In this document: piece by piece, positions 8,900 to 17,771 of the stretch
Position numbering within the stretch: the stretch's first letter is position 1
How the letters are laid out: every line of letters begins with the position of its first letter
NCBI RefSeq assembly: GCF_900100945.1
Contig: NZ_FNCG01000002.1
Location: 229,940 to 293,939 of the forward strand
Source of the DNA: Mucilaginibacter gossypii
GTDB lineage: Bacteria > Bacteroidota > Bacteroidia > Sphingobacteriales > Sphingobacteriaceae
Direction: 5' to 3'
DNA: 64,000 nt
The notes under the pieces: generated by a model
Told to the model about the DNA's origin: nothing
The model's database searches: none
What the model saw: only the letters and a program-made list of their open reading frames with translations
Position numbers and translations under genes: made by a program

Positions 8900-10141
8900 A
8901 TGAAAAAACTCCTGCTACTAACTATGCTTGGATTAGGTGGTTTAAGCGCCTTTGCACAAACCCAGGCCCCTGTTAAAAATGCCCCGACAGATTATGTAAA
9001 GATTAAAAACTACGGCCTGCTGACTTTATTTGAGCAGGATGCCGAAGTAAGCAATTTACTTAAAAACGATCCTGAACTGGCACAGCTCACTCAGAAAAAG
9101 CTAAGCGCCCTTAGCACTTCTCTTACTGATTGTAAAGACGCGGCGTGCTTAGTAACTGCGGTAAAACTAACTGATGAGGACATCAAAACCGTAAGCGACC
9201 GGCTTGCAGCACTATATAAAACAGGTAACGCGTTTGACAGGATGGTTAAATCGAAACTGATCCCATCGGGCCTTTATAGCTTGTATAAAAAACTATCGCC
9301 AGAGCAATTGCTTATAAAAGCATGGGAGCAGGACGCAGGTAGTATTAATTACACTATTGGCATTTATGCTGAAGGCAAAAAGCCTAACTATCCGCAAATA
9401 GATTCTATTAGCTATAATGTTAAAGCGAGGGCATATTATACCCTGATGTATGATGCTTCCGCTACATTGTTGGGTGATATTAAAGGAACAAAGCTGTTTT
9501 TTGAACCCGCTACGCAGGCAGCCCTGCTTTATCTGCAGATCAACGAAAGGCAGGATCCAGCCAATTACGAGCCTATGGAGTTAGGTAGCAATAAGGCTGC
9601 CGTAACCCGTATCAAAACCATTAAATGGGCCGATTATCCTTATTCAAATATTCTTGTACCCGGCGCTGGTCCGGATAATTTAACATCGCCATTGAGCGGT
9701 GAGGGGATGCTGCGCTGCAGACTGGCGGTACAGGAATATAAGGCAGGCAAAGCGCCGTTTATCATTGTATCGGGCGGCAATGTGCATCCATATAAAACAA
9801 AGTATAATGAAGCCGAGGAAATGAAAGTTTATTTAGTAAAAACCCTTCACATTCCTGAAAATGCGATCATCATTGAACCTCATGCACGTCATACCACAAC
9901 AAATATGCGTAACAGCGCGAGACTGCTTTATAAATATGGTATCCCTGCCGATAAGCCCGGAATTGTGGTAACCGATAAATCACAAACCGATTTTATAATG
10001 AATATGGATGCCCGCTGCCAAAAGGAACTGAACTATGTGCCATATAAACTGGCCAAGCGTAACTCCGAAACCGAAGTTGAATATTACCCGGTAGAAGAAG
10101 CCAAACAAATTGATCCTGACGAACCCCTTGACCCTCGTTAA
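8900..10141 (+). CDS. Secreted YdcF/ElyC/SanA-family (DUF218) protein
   Basis: About 413 residues with a signal peptide (MKKLLLLTMLGLGGLSAFAQ). The C-terminal half is a DUF218 domain: the beta-strand/loop IIVSGGNVHP, the acidic segment NEAEEMKVYL, and the family hallmark IIIEPHARHTTTNMRNS. Proteins with this domain (SanA, ElyC, YdcF) take part in envelope integrity and possibly nucleotide or lipid-carrier metabolism; the enzymatic reaction is unknown. The N-terminal half (about 30-230) is an extra helical region not seen in the E. coli proteins and unrecognised here. An ATG at 8882 in frame is possible, but 8900 directly precedes the signal peptide. A secreted beta-propeller-like gene follows 71 bp later. 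Confidence 0.85.
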   Translation: MKKLLLLTMLGLGGLSAFAQTQAPVKNAPTDYVKIKNYGLLTLFEQDAEVSNLLKNDPELAQLTQKKLSALSTSLTDCKDAACLVTAVKLTDEDIKTVSDRLAALYKTGNAFDRMVKSKLIPSGLYSLYKKLSPEQLLIKAWEQDAGSINYTIGIYAEGKKPNYPQIDSISYNVKARAYYTLMYDASATLLGDIKGTKLFFEPATQAALLYLQINERQDPANYEPMELGSNKAAVTRIKTIKWADYPYSNILVPGAGPDNLTSPLSGEGMLRCRLAVQEYKAGKAPFIIVSGGNVHPYKTKYNEAEEMKVYLVKTLHIPENAIIIEPHARHTTTNMRNSARLLYKYGIPADKPGIVVTDKSQTDFIMNMDARCQKELNYVPYKLAKRNSETEVEYYPVEEAKQIDPDEPLDPR

Positions 10142-10212
10142 GAAAGCCGAAAGCGGAATGAGCAAAGCTTAAAGCTGTGGTCTGATCATTCATGTAATAT
10201 TTTATTAAACTA

Positions 10213-11091
10213 ATGCAAAAACTTACTTTAACTATGGTAGCTGCTGTTTTAGGTATCGGCAGCATCACCACCGGTACCATTGATCATAAGCTTAACCGGG
10301 CCATAACTATCGACTCGTTGGGCGCCTGCCAGGGTATTTCATACCAAAATGGTCGCATATTTTTATATGGCGACAGGGAAGTTGGAATGATCCGGGAGTT
10401 TAAGTTGGAAAATGATAGCCTGGTATATCTGCATAAGGAATATAAGCTAACCCAAAACGGGCAGGATATTATTAACCACCCTACCGGCATAGCCTATAAC
10501 AATGATAGAGGCCCAACCTTTATAGGCAACTCTATCCGATTGAATGCGGCGGGTAGCCAGTGGAGAGCGGTTATTTATAATGTAAACTGGAAAGGCTTGC
10601 TTAAAACCGGTACGCTTGATGGTAACTTAATTAATACCATTGAGGATGATGCCTGTATCCAGGGCACCCGTCCGGAATATGTAAAGTATAATAATAAGTG
10701 GTATGTAGCCACTGCAGATTATGGTGATCACGGCAACGAAGTGCGTTTATACGACCCTGAAAAGCTGGCCAAAGCCAAAAGCACGAAGGAACCTGGTGTG
10801 CTTTACAAAAAATTTACGTGTACACCCTGGGTACAAAATCTGTTTTGGAAGGCTGATAAAGGCGTTTTAGTATTGATCCAGAATAAGCTTGAGGGCAGGC
10901 AATGGCGGCTTACTTATGTTGATCTTAAAAAATCAATAGAGGCCGGTAAACAGGTGGTGCTAAGCCAGGTTGATGGTATTGACAGAGGCGATGAGTTGGA
11001 AGGTTTTTCCCTGCTCGGTGGTGGTGAGAAAGGGATAGCCGTAACCTCCTCACGGAAAAATAACGTGAATTTTACCACTACTTCATGGTAG
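10213..11091 (+). CDS. Secreted hypothetical protein, probable beta-propeller
   Basis: A 292-residue protein with a short signal-like N terminus (MQKLTLTMVAAVLGIGSITTG). The rest is made of repeating short strands rich in aromatic residues with GRIFLYGDR-, RPEYVKYNNKWYVATADYG- and LYDPEKL-type segments, which resemble blades of a propeller (SMP30- or phytase-like architecture). No catalytic motif is evident. It may be a surface or periplasmic binding protein. It lies between the DUF218 gene and the SusC leader and could share transcription with the former. The product name is inferred from pattern only. Confidence 0.7.
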   Translation: MQKLTLTMVAAVLGIGSITTGTIDHKLNRAITIDSLGACQGISYQNGRIFLYGDREVGMIREFKLENDSLVYLHKEYKLTQNGQDIINHPTGIAYNNDRGPTFIGNSIRLNAAGSQWRAVIYNVNWKGLLKTGTLDGNLINTIEDDACIQGTRPEYVKYNNKWYVATADYGDHGNEVRLYDPEKLAKAKSTKEPGVLYKKFTCTPWVQNLFWKADKGVLVLIQNKLEGRQWRLTYVDLKKSIEAGKQVVLSQVDGIDRGDELEGFSLLGGGEKGIAVTSSRKNNVNFTTTSW

Positions 11092-11469
11092 TGTTAAAAA
11101 ACGGGCTAAAGCAAAAAAATCTGCAAATAGGCAAGTATTTTTCTATTTTTTGTTTAATGTAAATTTAACACTAAGGTATCCTTTGGTTAAGATAACAGGT
11201 TTAGCTTTGCTGTCATTATTACAATATTAATAACTTTATATTAATATTATTTAATGATAACGCAATAATAATTATTAAATTATTAATCTTTGGCTCATGT
11301 CTTTAAAAATATCGCCTATGTAACATAACTTCAACTTAACATCGGGCCCGGCGATAAAACTAAGAACCGGTGAATGCGCTAACACTCACCCGGTCCGGGA
11401 TAATTGTCAAATAACTCAAAAGCGGTCCAAGGCTTTAAGTCATTTCTTTCAACAATCAATTTTAAAAAT
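11092..11469 (+). other. AT-rich leader region of the susC-like gene
   Basis: A 378-bp non-coding region. It contains a candidate Bacteroidota promoter (TTTG at 11182, TAGCTTTG at 11202), a very AT-rich stretch at 11220-11290 (runs of TAATATTATT type), and a hairpin at 11366-11394 (ACCGG-TGA paired with TCA-C-CCGGT, one bulged C). No T-run follows the hairpin, so it is not a simple terminator. No ORF of note. Confidence 0.6.
11182..11209 (+). promoter_or_regulatory. Candidate Bacteroidota-type promoter for susC-like operon
   Basis: TTTG at 11182-11185, a 16-bp spacer and TAGCTTTG at 11202-11209 match the Bacteroidota consensus (TTTG near -33, TAnnTTTG near -7), at the short end of the usual spacing. 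It would give a leader of about 250 nt before the ATG at 11470. Confidence 0.4.
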
Positions 11470-14400
11470 ATGAATAAAAAGATTAACCCAAATCTTTTGA
11501 GCAGGTTTTTTTTAATTCCTGTATTGTTTTTACTGGTTTTGCTAAAACCTTTTATCTCAAATGCTTCGGTAAAAAATATAGTATATAACGCAACCCAAAT
11601 CACGGGTATTGTTACCGACGAAACTAATCTTCCGTTACCCGGTGTATCAGTTCGGATCAAAGGGACTGATAAGGGTACCGCAACTAACACAAACGGTAAA
11701 TATACCATCTCGGTCGAAGAAGGCGCCATGCTGGTTTTTAACTTTATTGGTTATGAGCAGCAGGAAATAACTGTTGGCGGTTCATCAACCATTAACGTTA
11801 AGATGAAACCAAAGTCAAACATGCTTAATGAGGTGGTGGCCATCGGTTACCAGTCTATTCGTAAAAGTGATGTTACCGGTTCTATTGCCAGCGTTAAAGC
11901 CAGTGATCTTAATCTTTCTGCTCCTTCATTGGGGCAGGCCCTTGCTGGTAAGGTATCAGGTGTACAAGTGTCTCAAACCAGCGGTGCACCTTATACAAGC
12001 ACTAAAATCAGGGTAAGGGGCGTTGGCTCATTCAATGCCAGCTCTGATCCCCTATATGTAATTGACGGTTATCCGGCCGGTAATGATATCTTCATTAACC
12101 CTGATGACATCGAAAGCATCGACATTTTGAAAGATGCTGCATCTGCCGCTATCTACGGTTCACGCGCATCTGGCGGTGTAGTATTGATCACTACCAAAAA
12201 AGGTAAAGAAGGTAAAGGCCGTTTTGAATATGATGTACAGACCGGCGTTGATCAGCTTGCCCACAAAGTAAAATTGCTTGATGCCGATCAGGCAGCACTG
12301 CTGGTTATCGACGGACGTAACAACGCTTATCATGACCTTTGGGTTAATTCAGGCCATACCTGGAACGATGCCATGTATTCGGATAACAACGTAACCCGCG
12401 TTACTAACGTTGGTAACTCGGGCAGTGTGAGCATTCCTAACGGCTTATATGATTTTGCTTCACAAACCCCTATTAAACAAACAGTACATACCGATTGGCA
12501 GGACGAGCTTTACCGCAACACGTTTTTCCAGAAACATACCTTGTCTTTTTCAGGAGCATCGAATGGTATTCGTTATTATGTAAGCGGTGCGTATCAAAAC
12601 CAGCCAGGTATTATTCAATCAACAGGTCAGCAACGTGTTAACTTTCGTACAAATATTGATGGTGATGTAAGTAAACGTATTCATATTGGTGCAAACATAG
12701 CTTATACTCAAAACACCAACCAGGAAACACAAGAAGGCCGCTTTGATCATAGCCCAATCCTTGGCGCCTTGATTTATATGCCTTACCTGCCTGCTTATAA
12801 TGCTGATGGTACTTTACAAACAAACGTTGAAGCTGCCGGTTCATCACAATACGGCTATCAGAGCATCGAAAATCCTGTAGCACTTGCCGAGCGTATTAAA
12901 ATTAATAGAAAGGGTTACCGTAATACTTATAATGCAAACGTTACTTATAATATTTTGCCTGGTTTTAATTTTAAAACTAACCTTGGTACACAAACCTATA
13001 CCGAAAAATACGATTACTACTACCCAACCACGATAAGCAGTGGTGCGTTCCCTCCGGGATCTCAGCAGTCAATACTGGCGGCCAATGCACAGGCATCAAA
13101 CCTTGTTAACGTTGACAGGCTGGCTGAGTTTACGTTGAATTATACCAAACAATTTGGTAAACACCACTTTGATGCGTTAGCCGGTTACACTGCGCAAAAA
13201 ACAACCAGCGATTACATCAGTGTAAAAGCAAACGGTTTTCAGAGTGATTATGTACCAGAACTTTCAGGTAAAGGTGCCGATGCAGCCTTCTTTAGTTTAA
13301 ACTCGGCTTCTAAAAGTACTTATACGTTATTGTCATATCTTGGTCGTGCAAACTACAACTGTGCGGGTAAATATTTCTTAACCGCATCGTTTCGTGCCGA
13401 TGGTTCTTCTCGTTTCGGACCGGCAAATAAATACGGTTATTTCCCTTCTGTGGCCACAGGCTGGAACCTTTCTGACGAGTCTTTCTATCACAATTTCCTT
13501 GGCGAACAGTCAACAGTTAAGATTCGTGCAAGCTGGGGTAAAAGTGGTAACTTCAATATCCCTAACTACGCTATCGCACAAACCCTGGCCAGCCCGGTTG
13601 GTGCAGTGTTAAACGGTGGTATTGCTACTGCTACATACGCCGGCGGTTTAAAGGATCCTAAGCTAAGCTGGGAAACAACCTCACAATATAACTTTGGTGC
13701 CGATATTGGTTTATTTAACGGCCGTTTACAGGTTATCGCCAACTATTACTTAAGTTATTCATATAACCTTTTGTACAATCAGCCAATTTCGGCAATATCC
13801 GGCAGTACTACTATCTTAACTAATCTGCACGACTCAAGGATCCGTAATACCGGTTTTGACTTGCAGTTAGATGGTAAGATAATTAATACAAAGGATTTTA
13901 CATTTGGCGCGAGCGGTAATATTTCATTAAACCGCAACAAAGTAGTTAAACTGCCTGCTCAAAATACCCTCATCATCAACGGTGCCGAGCGTTCATACCT
14001 TACCAGTATAACTACCCAGGGCCAGCCTATCGGTATGTTCTACGGTTTCCAGGTTGGTGGTATAATCAACGCTTCTAACTATGGTAAAACTGCTCCATCA
14101 GCTTCTCAAACCAACCCTGCCAAAATTGGCGACCTTTGGTTTGTTGATACCAATAAAGACGGTGTTGTGAATGATGCTGATAAAACCATTATCGGTTCAC
14201 CATATGCTAAATTTACTTACGGCTTCGCCCTTAACAGCACTTACAAACGTTTTGACTTCGGTGCTTCATTCAACGGTTCTTATGGTAATAAGATACTTGA
14301 CGGGCAGGATTATTATTTGTACAATGGGGAAGGTTCCGGTAACCAGTATGCTAATGTTGCACAACGTTATCGTAACGAAGCTGAACCAGGGGACGGTTCA

Positions 14401-14742
14401 TTTTACCGTGCTTCACGTGCCGGTACGCAAAGTAACAGTACCCGTTTATCAACTTTTTACCTGCAAAGCGGCTCATATCTGCGTTGTACCAACCTTACTT
14501 TAGGTTATACCTTGCCTGCCTTCCTGCAGCAAACTTTAGGCCTGAGCAAAGCACGCGTTTTTGCCAGCGTTGTGAACGCATTTACCATCACCAAGTATAA
14601 AGGTTATAACCCAGATGTGGATTATAATTATTCAGGCGCTGCTTCAAACAATACTCAGCCTGCCAATCTGGCCCCAGGTATCGATTATGGTACTTACCCG
14701 CTGGTTAGATCTTATAACTTAGGTGTTAATGTTACTTTTTAA
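11470..14742 (+). CDS. SusC-family TonB-dependent outer membrane transporter
   Basis: About 1090 residues. A signal peptide (about 1-33) is followed by a CarboxypepD_reg-like beta-sandwich (ITGIVTDETNLPLPGVSV onward), a TonB-box-like segment (NEVVAIGYQ), the plug with the SusC signature (VIDGYPAGND, then SAAIYGSRASGGVVLITTKK), and a 22-strand barrel ending in LGVNVTF with a terminal Phe as expected for Bam recognition. No FecR-interaction (STN) domain is present, so anti-sigma signalling is unlikely. It imports an oligosaccharide or peptide with the SusD-like lid encoded 24 bp downstream. The start at 11470 (MNKKIN) directly precedes the signal peptide; an in-frame TTG at 11404 is unlikely. 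No glycoside hydrolase is adjacent, so the substrate is open. Confidence 0.95.
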   Translation: MNKKINPNLLSRFFLIPVLFLLVLLKPFISNASVKNIVYNATQITGIVTDETNLPLPGVSVRIKGTDKGTATNTNGKYTISVEEGAMLVFNFIGYEQQEITVGGSSTINVKMKPKSNMLNEVVAIGYQSIRKSDVTGSIASVKASDLNLSAPSLGQALAGKVSGVQVSQTSGAPYTSTKIRVRGVGSFNASSDPLYVIDGYPAGNDIFINPDDIESIDILKDAASAAIYGSRASGGVVLITTKKGKEGKGRFEYDVQTGVDQLAHKVKLLDADQAALLVIDGRNNAYHDLWVNSGHTWNDAMYSDNNVTRVTNVGNSGSVSIPNGLYDFASQTPIKQTVHTDWQDELYRNTFFQKHTLSFSGASNGIRYYVSGAYQNQPGIIQSTGQQRVNFRTNIDGDVSKRIHIGANIAYTQNTNQETQEGRFDHSPILGALIYMPYLPAYNADGTLQTNVEAAGSSQYGYQSIENPVALAERIKINRKGYRNTYNANVTYNILPGFNFKTNLGTQTYTEKYDYYYPTTISSGAFPPGSQQSILAANAQASNLVNVDRLAEFTLNYTKQFGKHHFDALAGYTAQKTTSDYISVKANGFQSDYVPELSGKGADAAFFSLNSASKSTYTLLSYLGRANYNCAGKYFLTASFRADGSSRFGPANKYGYFPSVATGWNLSDESFYHNFLGEQSTVKIRASWGKSGNFNIPNYAIAQTLASPVGAVLNGGIATATYAGGLKDPKLSWETTSQYNFGADIGLFNGRLQVIANYYLSYSYNLLYNQPISAISGSTTILTNLHDSRIRNTGFDLQLDGKIINTKDFTFGASGNISLNRNKVVKLPAQNTLIINGAERSYLTSITTQGQPIGMFYGFQVGGIINASNYGKTAPSASQTNPAKIGDLWFVDTNKDGVVNDADKTIIGSPYAKFTYGFALNSTYKRFDFGASFNGSYGNKILDGQDYYLYNGEGSGNQYANVAQRYRNEAEPGDGSFYRASRAGTQSNSTRLSTFYLQSGSYLRCTNLTLGYTLPAFLQQTLGLSKARVFASVVNAFTITKYKGYNPDVDYNYSGAASNNTQPANLAPGIDYGTYPLVRSYNLGVNVTF

Positions 14743-14766
14743 TGAATTTTTTAAAGAGATATTGAG

Positions 14767-16296
14767 ATGAATAAAAAATTTGTAGCCATTGCCTGCCTTG
14801 CAGTTGCAGTGGCGATAAGCCCGTCTTGTAAAAAAGACTTTTTAAATGAGAGTGACCCCAACGCTATAACGGTTGATGCCAGCTATAAAACCCCTAATGA
14901 TGTGTTACTGGCTGTAAACGGTATTTATCAATCGTTACGCAGTGGCAATAATGTAGGCGAAAGCAGTGATTTGTGGACAGATCAGCGTTCGGATGACACC
15001 GGTACTCAGGATAACCAGTCAAACGCAGGCGAACCTTTTCAGTTTGGTAATTTTTCGATACTGCCAAGCAATACCTATCTTAAAAATCATTGGGTATCGC
15101 TTTATGGTACTGTTACCCGCGCTAACGTGGTGTTGTCGCATATTGATGCTGTGCCGTTTCCGGATAATAGTGTAAAGTTGCAATACATTGCCGAAGCCAA
15201 ATTTTTACGTGCATTTACTTATTTTGAATTGGTGCGCCTTTGGGGGGATGTACCGTTGGTTACTAAGCAATTATCTTATGCTGAATTGCCTGCAGCTACT
15301 TTCCGCGAAAAGCAAGCTGTTGTTTATCAACAGATAGTGGCCGATCTGACAGATGTTATCAATAACAGCCCGCTCCCTAACCTGCAAGCTTCTACCGGCA
15401 GAGCCTCAAAAGCGGCTGCTAATTTCCTGTTGGGTCAGGTGTACCTTACTATGGCAACTACCCAGGATCAGGCTAACCGTACAACTAACCTTACCAATGC
15501 CAAAACATATCTAATGAATGCTTATAATATGCGTACTTTTGGCACGCTAAACAGCATCCCTTATACTGATGTTTTTGATGTCGCAAAAAAAACAACATGT
15601 CCGGAGTTAATCTTCCAGATAGTAAATATTCAGGGTGATGTTAATTATAGCTCTTCAATTGCGGCTAATTTCCAGGCGAAGGGTGAGACTATCAACTCGC
15701 AAAAAAAATCATCAGGTGCTGGTTATAATGTTACTCATGATTTGATTAATGAGTATGAAACCAACGATCCCCGCATGACTTTCTCTGTTAAATATGCCAA
15801 TGATCCTATTGTGAAAGACTGGTTTGTTACTAAATTCAGGGATGTGAGCACCAGCGCCGGCGTAAATGGCTACGGCGGTAACGACTGGATCCTGATGCGC
15901 TATGCTGATGTGATCCTTTCCCTGGCCGAAGTTAATAACTACCTTGGCGACCAGGCTGCTGCTATCGGCTTCCTTGACCAGGTACGCACACGTGCAGGTA
16001 TGCCAACTTATGCTGTATCAATGACTAACAGTGATTATGCCACCAAATACCCAACATTAAAGCTGGCTATTTTGCATGAGCGCCGTGTTGAGCTTGCTTT
16101 TGAGCATCACCGCTGGTACGATTTGTTGCGTACCTTTAACGATGCAGATCTGGTAGCTTACTTCAAAGCAAAAAAACAAACTGATTTTGGTTTGGCTTCA
16201 TTGGCAAACTTTACCACTAAAGATCGTTATTACCCGATTCCGTTTGATGAGTACAAACTTGACCCTGTTAAGATGTACCAAAACCCGGGTTATTAA
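14767..16296 (+). CDS. SusD/RagB-family nutrient-binding outer membrane lipoprotein
   Basis: A 509-residue surface lipoprotein that forms the lid over the SusC-like barrel. The type II signal peptide ends at C21 (ISPSC). The N-terminal SusD-like part with its TPR-like helices (LLAVNGIYQSL; YIAEAKFLRAFTYFELVRLWGDVPLV) and the C-terminal RagB/SusD part (YADVILSLAEV, AILHERRVELAFEHHRWYDL, the closing YPIPFDE and YQNPGY) are all intact. It begins 24 bp after the susC-like gene and ends before a strong terminator, so SusC and SusD form a two-gene operon. Confidence 0.96.
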   Translation: MNKKFVAIACLAVAVAISPSCKKDFLNESDPNAITVDASYKTPNDVLLAVNGIYQSLRSGNNVGESSDLWTDQRSDDTGTQDNQSNAGEPFQFGNFSILPSNTYLKNHWVSLYGTVTRANVVLSHIDAVPFPDNSVKLQYIAEAKFLRAFTYFELVRLWGDVPLVTKQLSYAELPAATFREKQAVVYQQIVADLTDVINNSPLPNLQASTGRASKAAANFLLGQVYLTMATTQDQANRTTNLTNAKTYLMNAYNMRTFGTLNSIPYTDVFDVAKKTTCPELIFQIVNIQGDVNYSSSIAANFQAKGETINSQKKSSGAGYNVTHDLINEYETNDPRMTFSVKYANDPIVKDWFVTKFRDVSTSAGVNGYGGNDWILMRYADVILSLAEVNNYLGDQAAAIGFLDQVRTRAGMPTYAVSMTNSDYATKYPTLKLAILHERRVELAFEHHRWYDLLRTFNDADLVAYFKAKKQTDFGLASLANFTTKDRYYPIPFDEYKLDPVKMYQNPGY

Positions 16297-16315
16297 TACT
16301 GGTATTATATAGAAG

Positions 16316-16355
16316 GAAGCCGCCTCGTAAGTCAATTATGAGGCGGCTTCTTTTA
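16316..16355 (+). terminator. Rho-independent terminator of the susC/susD operon
   Basis: A perfect 11-bp stem GAAGCCGCCTC/GAGGCGGCTTC with a 13-nt loop, followed by TTTTAT, located 20 bp after the susD-like stop codon. Confidence 0.9.
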
Positions 16356-16544
16356 TCATCTGTTAATAGGTATTTATCAAATTCAAATAACATTTCTGTT
16401 ATGTATTAAGTTTGTTTTGCCTCCGGAAAATATAAAGTGTTGATCTACTGCAAACTTTTGTTTGAGTTTTGTAAGAACTGATTTACCAGAAGCAAATAGT
16501 GATGTAGTTATCATTAAGTTTGTGTAGCTCATCAAAGCAAAAAA

Positions 16545-17486
16545 ATGAAAACGGTAACAGTAGAAGATTTTTATAAAAAGGCCGCCGAGCGTACCAACTG
16601 CACGGTGGGAGACCTGCTTCCGGCTGATATCAACAAGGAGATAGGGCATTTTAATGTATTTAACCTTAGCGACATCATCGCTATAGTAAAAAAAGACCCT
16701 ACCCATGTGCCTTACAATCGCAGGCTATATTACAAGATAAACCTGGTAAGGGGCCGAAACATAGCTGAGTATGCTGATAAGGTGATCGATATTGAAAAAA
16801 ATGCGCTGGTATTTGGTACCCCAAAAATCCCTTACAGTTGGAAACCACAGGATATGGAACAGTCTGGCTATTTCTGTATTTTTACTGATGAATTTTTGGT
16901 GCAATCAAAAAGTGGGGTAATATTGGATTCATTGCCTATTTTTAGTCCCGGAGGGTGCCCTGTGTTTATGCTTACTGATGGACAAGCAGAGGAGATCACA
17001 CTTGTTTTTAGGAAGATGCAGCAGGAAATAGCATCAGACTATCTGTACAAGTATGATCTGATCAGAAATTATGTGCTGGAATTGATTCACTATGGCCAAA
17101 AATTGCAGCCTTTTACCAATTATAATAACAGTCATAATGCATCTGCAAGGGTATCATCCCTGTTTATTGAGCTGCTTGAAAGGCAATTTCCAATAGCGTC
17201 ACCCGATCAAAAGGTGATCCTGCGTACTGCTAAAGACTATGCCGACAGGCTCGCTGTTCATAGTAACCATCTCAATAAGGTATTAAAAGAAAGCACCGGA
17301 AAAACAACCACCGAACATATAGCCAACAGGCTCATCCAGGAGGCCCGCATCCTGCTCAAACAAACCGACTGGAATATATCGGAAATAGCCTATAGCCTGG
17401 GCTTCGGGCAGTTGTCGCATTTTTCAAACTTCTTTAAAAAGCAAACATCGTTATCGCCGGTTGAAGTACGGAATTTGGTTGGGTGA
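16545..17486 (+). CDS. AraC-family transcriptional regulator
   Basis: A 313-residue regulator with a C-terminal AraC DNA-binding domain (about 215-313): first helix-turn-helix around AKDYADRLAVHSNHLNKVLK, second around WNISEIAYSLGFGQLSHFSNFFKK, ending in SPVEVRN. The N-terminal ~200 residues would form a cupin-like effector domain; no ligand can be named. It follows the SusCD terminator by about 190 bp on the same strand and has its own promoter region; control of SusCD is possible but unproven. The start is the ATG after a short A-rich leader. Confidence 0.92.
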   Translation: MKTVTVEDFYKKAAERTNCTVGDLLPADINKEIGHFNVFNLSDIIAIVKKDPTHVPYNRRLYYKINLVRGRNIAEYADKVIDIEKNALVFGTPKIPYSWKPQDMEQSGYFCIFTDEFLVQSKSGVILDSLPIFSPGGCPVFMLTDGQAEEITLVFRKMQQEIASDYLYKYDLIRNYVLELIHYGQKLQPFTNYNNSHNASARVSSLFIELLERQFPIASPDQKVILRTAKDYADRLAVHSNHLNKVLKESTGKTTTEHIANRLIQEARILLKQTDWNISEIAYSLGFGQLSHFSNFFKKQTSLSPVEVRNLVG

Positions 17487-17560
17487 GGGCTGGCTGCCGA
17501 TAATTATCTAAATGTGAAAAATGATTGTCGTTAATTTAAAGAGAAGCTGAGCCTATATAA

Positions 17561-17653
17561 AAAATCGTTGATCATTTGAACGACAGATTAAATGAATTTA
17601 CCTTGAATAATGGGTATAGGTTTGACAGGGGTGAAGCTAATGATTATGAATAA
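17561..17653 (+). pseudogene. Remnant of an antitoxin-like ORF
   Basis: An open frame of 30 codons without a proper start ends ...GYRFDRGEANDYE with its stop overlapping the start of the PIN-toxin remnant (ATG at 17646, stop TAA at 17651). An overlapping small gene just before a PIN toxin is normally the antitoxin. The upstream part is missing: a stop codon precedes the frame at 17558. The reading as an antitoxin rests mostly on position. Confidence 0.4.
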
Positions 17654-17733
17654 TATCGCAATCGACACAAATATTCTGCTTTACGCCTCATGATTTTTAT
17701 CCCAAAAAAGCTAAAAATAATAAACCCATTTAA
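17646..17733 (+). pseudogene. Decayed PIN-domain (VapC-like) toxin fragment
   Basis: Translation gives M-NNIAIDTNILLYAS then a stop. IDTNILLYA is the signature first strand of PIN-domain ribonucleases, whose Asp is a metal ligand. Removing one C near 17687-17688 restores YAHDFYPKKAKNNKPI, and YAHD is the usual continuation of the PIN motif, so a one-base insertion is the likely frameshift. The frame then ends at 17733; the remaining ~90 residues with the other catalytic acids are missing. It is a 5' relic of a toxin-antitoxin module between the AraC gene and a convergent FNR-like gene. Confidence 0.65.
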
Positions 17734-17771
17734 GGCAAAAGGATAATAATATTTCGAAGTAATTATCCCAT

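Noticed and set aside
11404..11469. Upstream in-frame TTG start for the SusC-like protein
   Set aside because: It adds 22 residues without signal character in front of a proper signal peptide; the ATG at 11470 is better.
12638..13513. Minus-strand frames inside the SusC-like gene
   Set aside because: Shadows of the long plus-strand gene.
11470..16296. A full polysaccharide utilisation locus around SusCD
   Set aside because: No glycoside hydrolase, sulfatase or peptidase is adjacent; only a transport pair and an AraC regulator further on.
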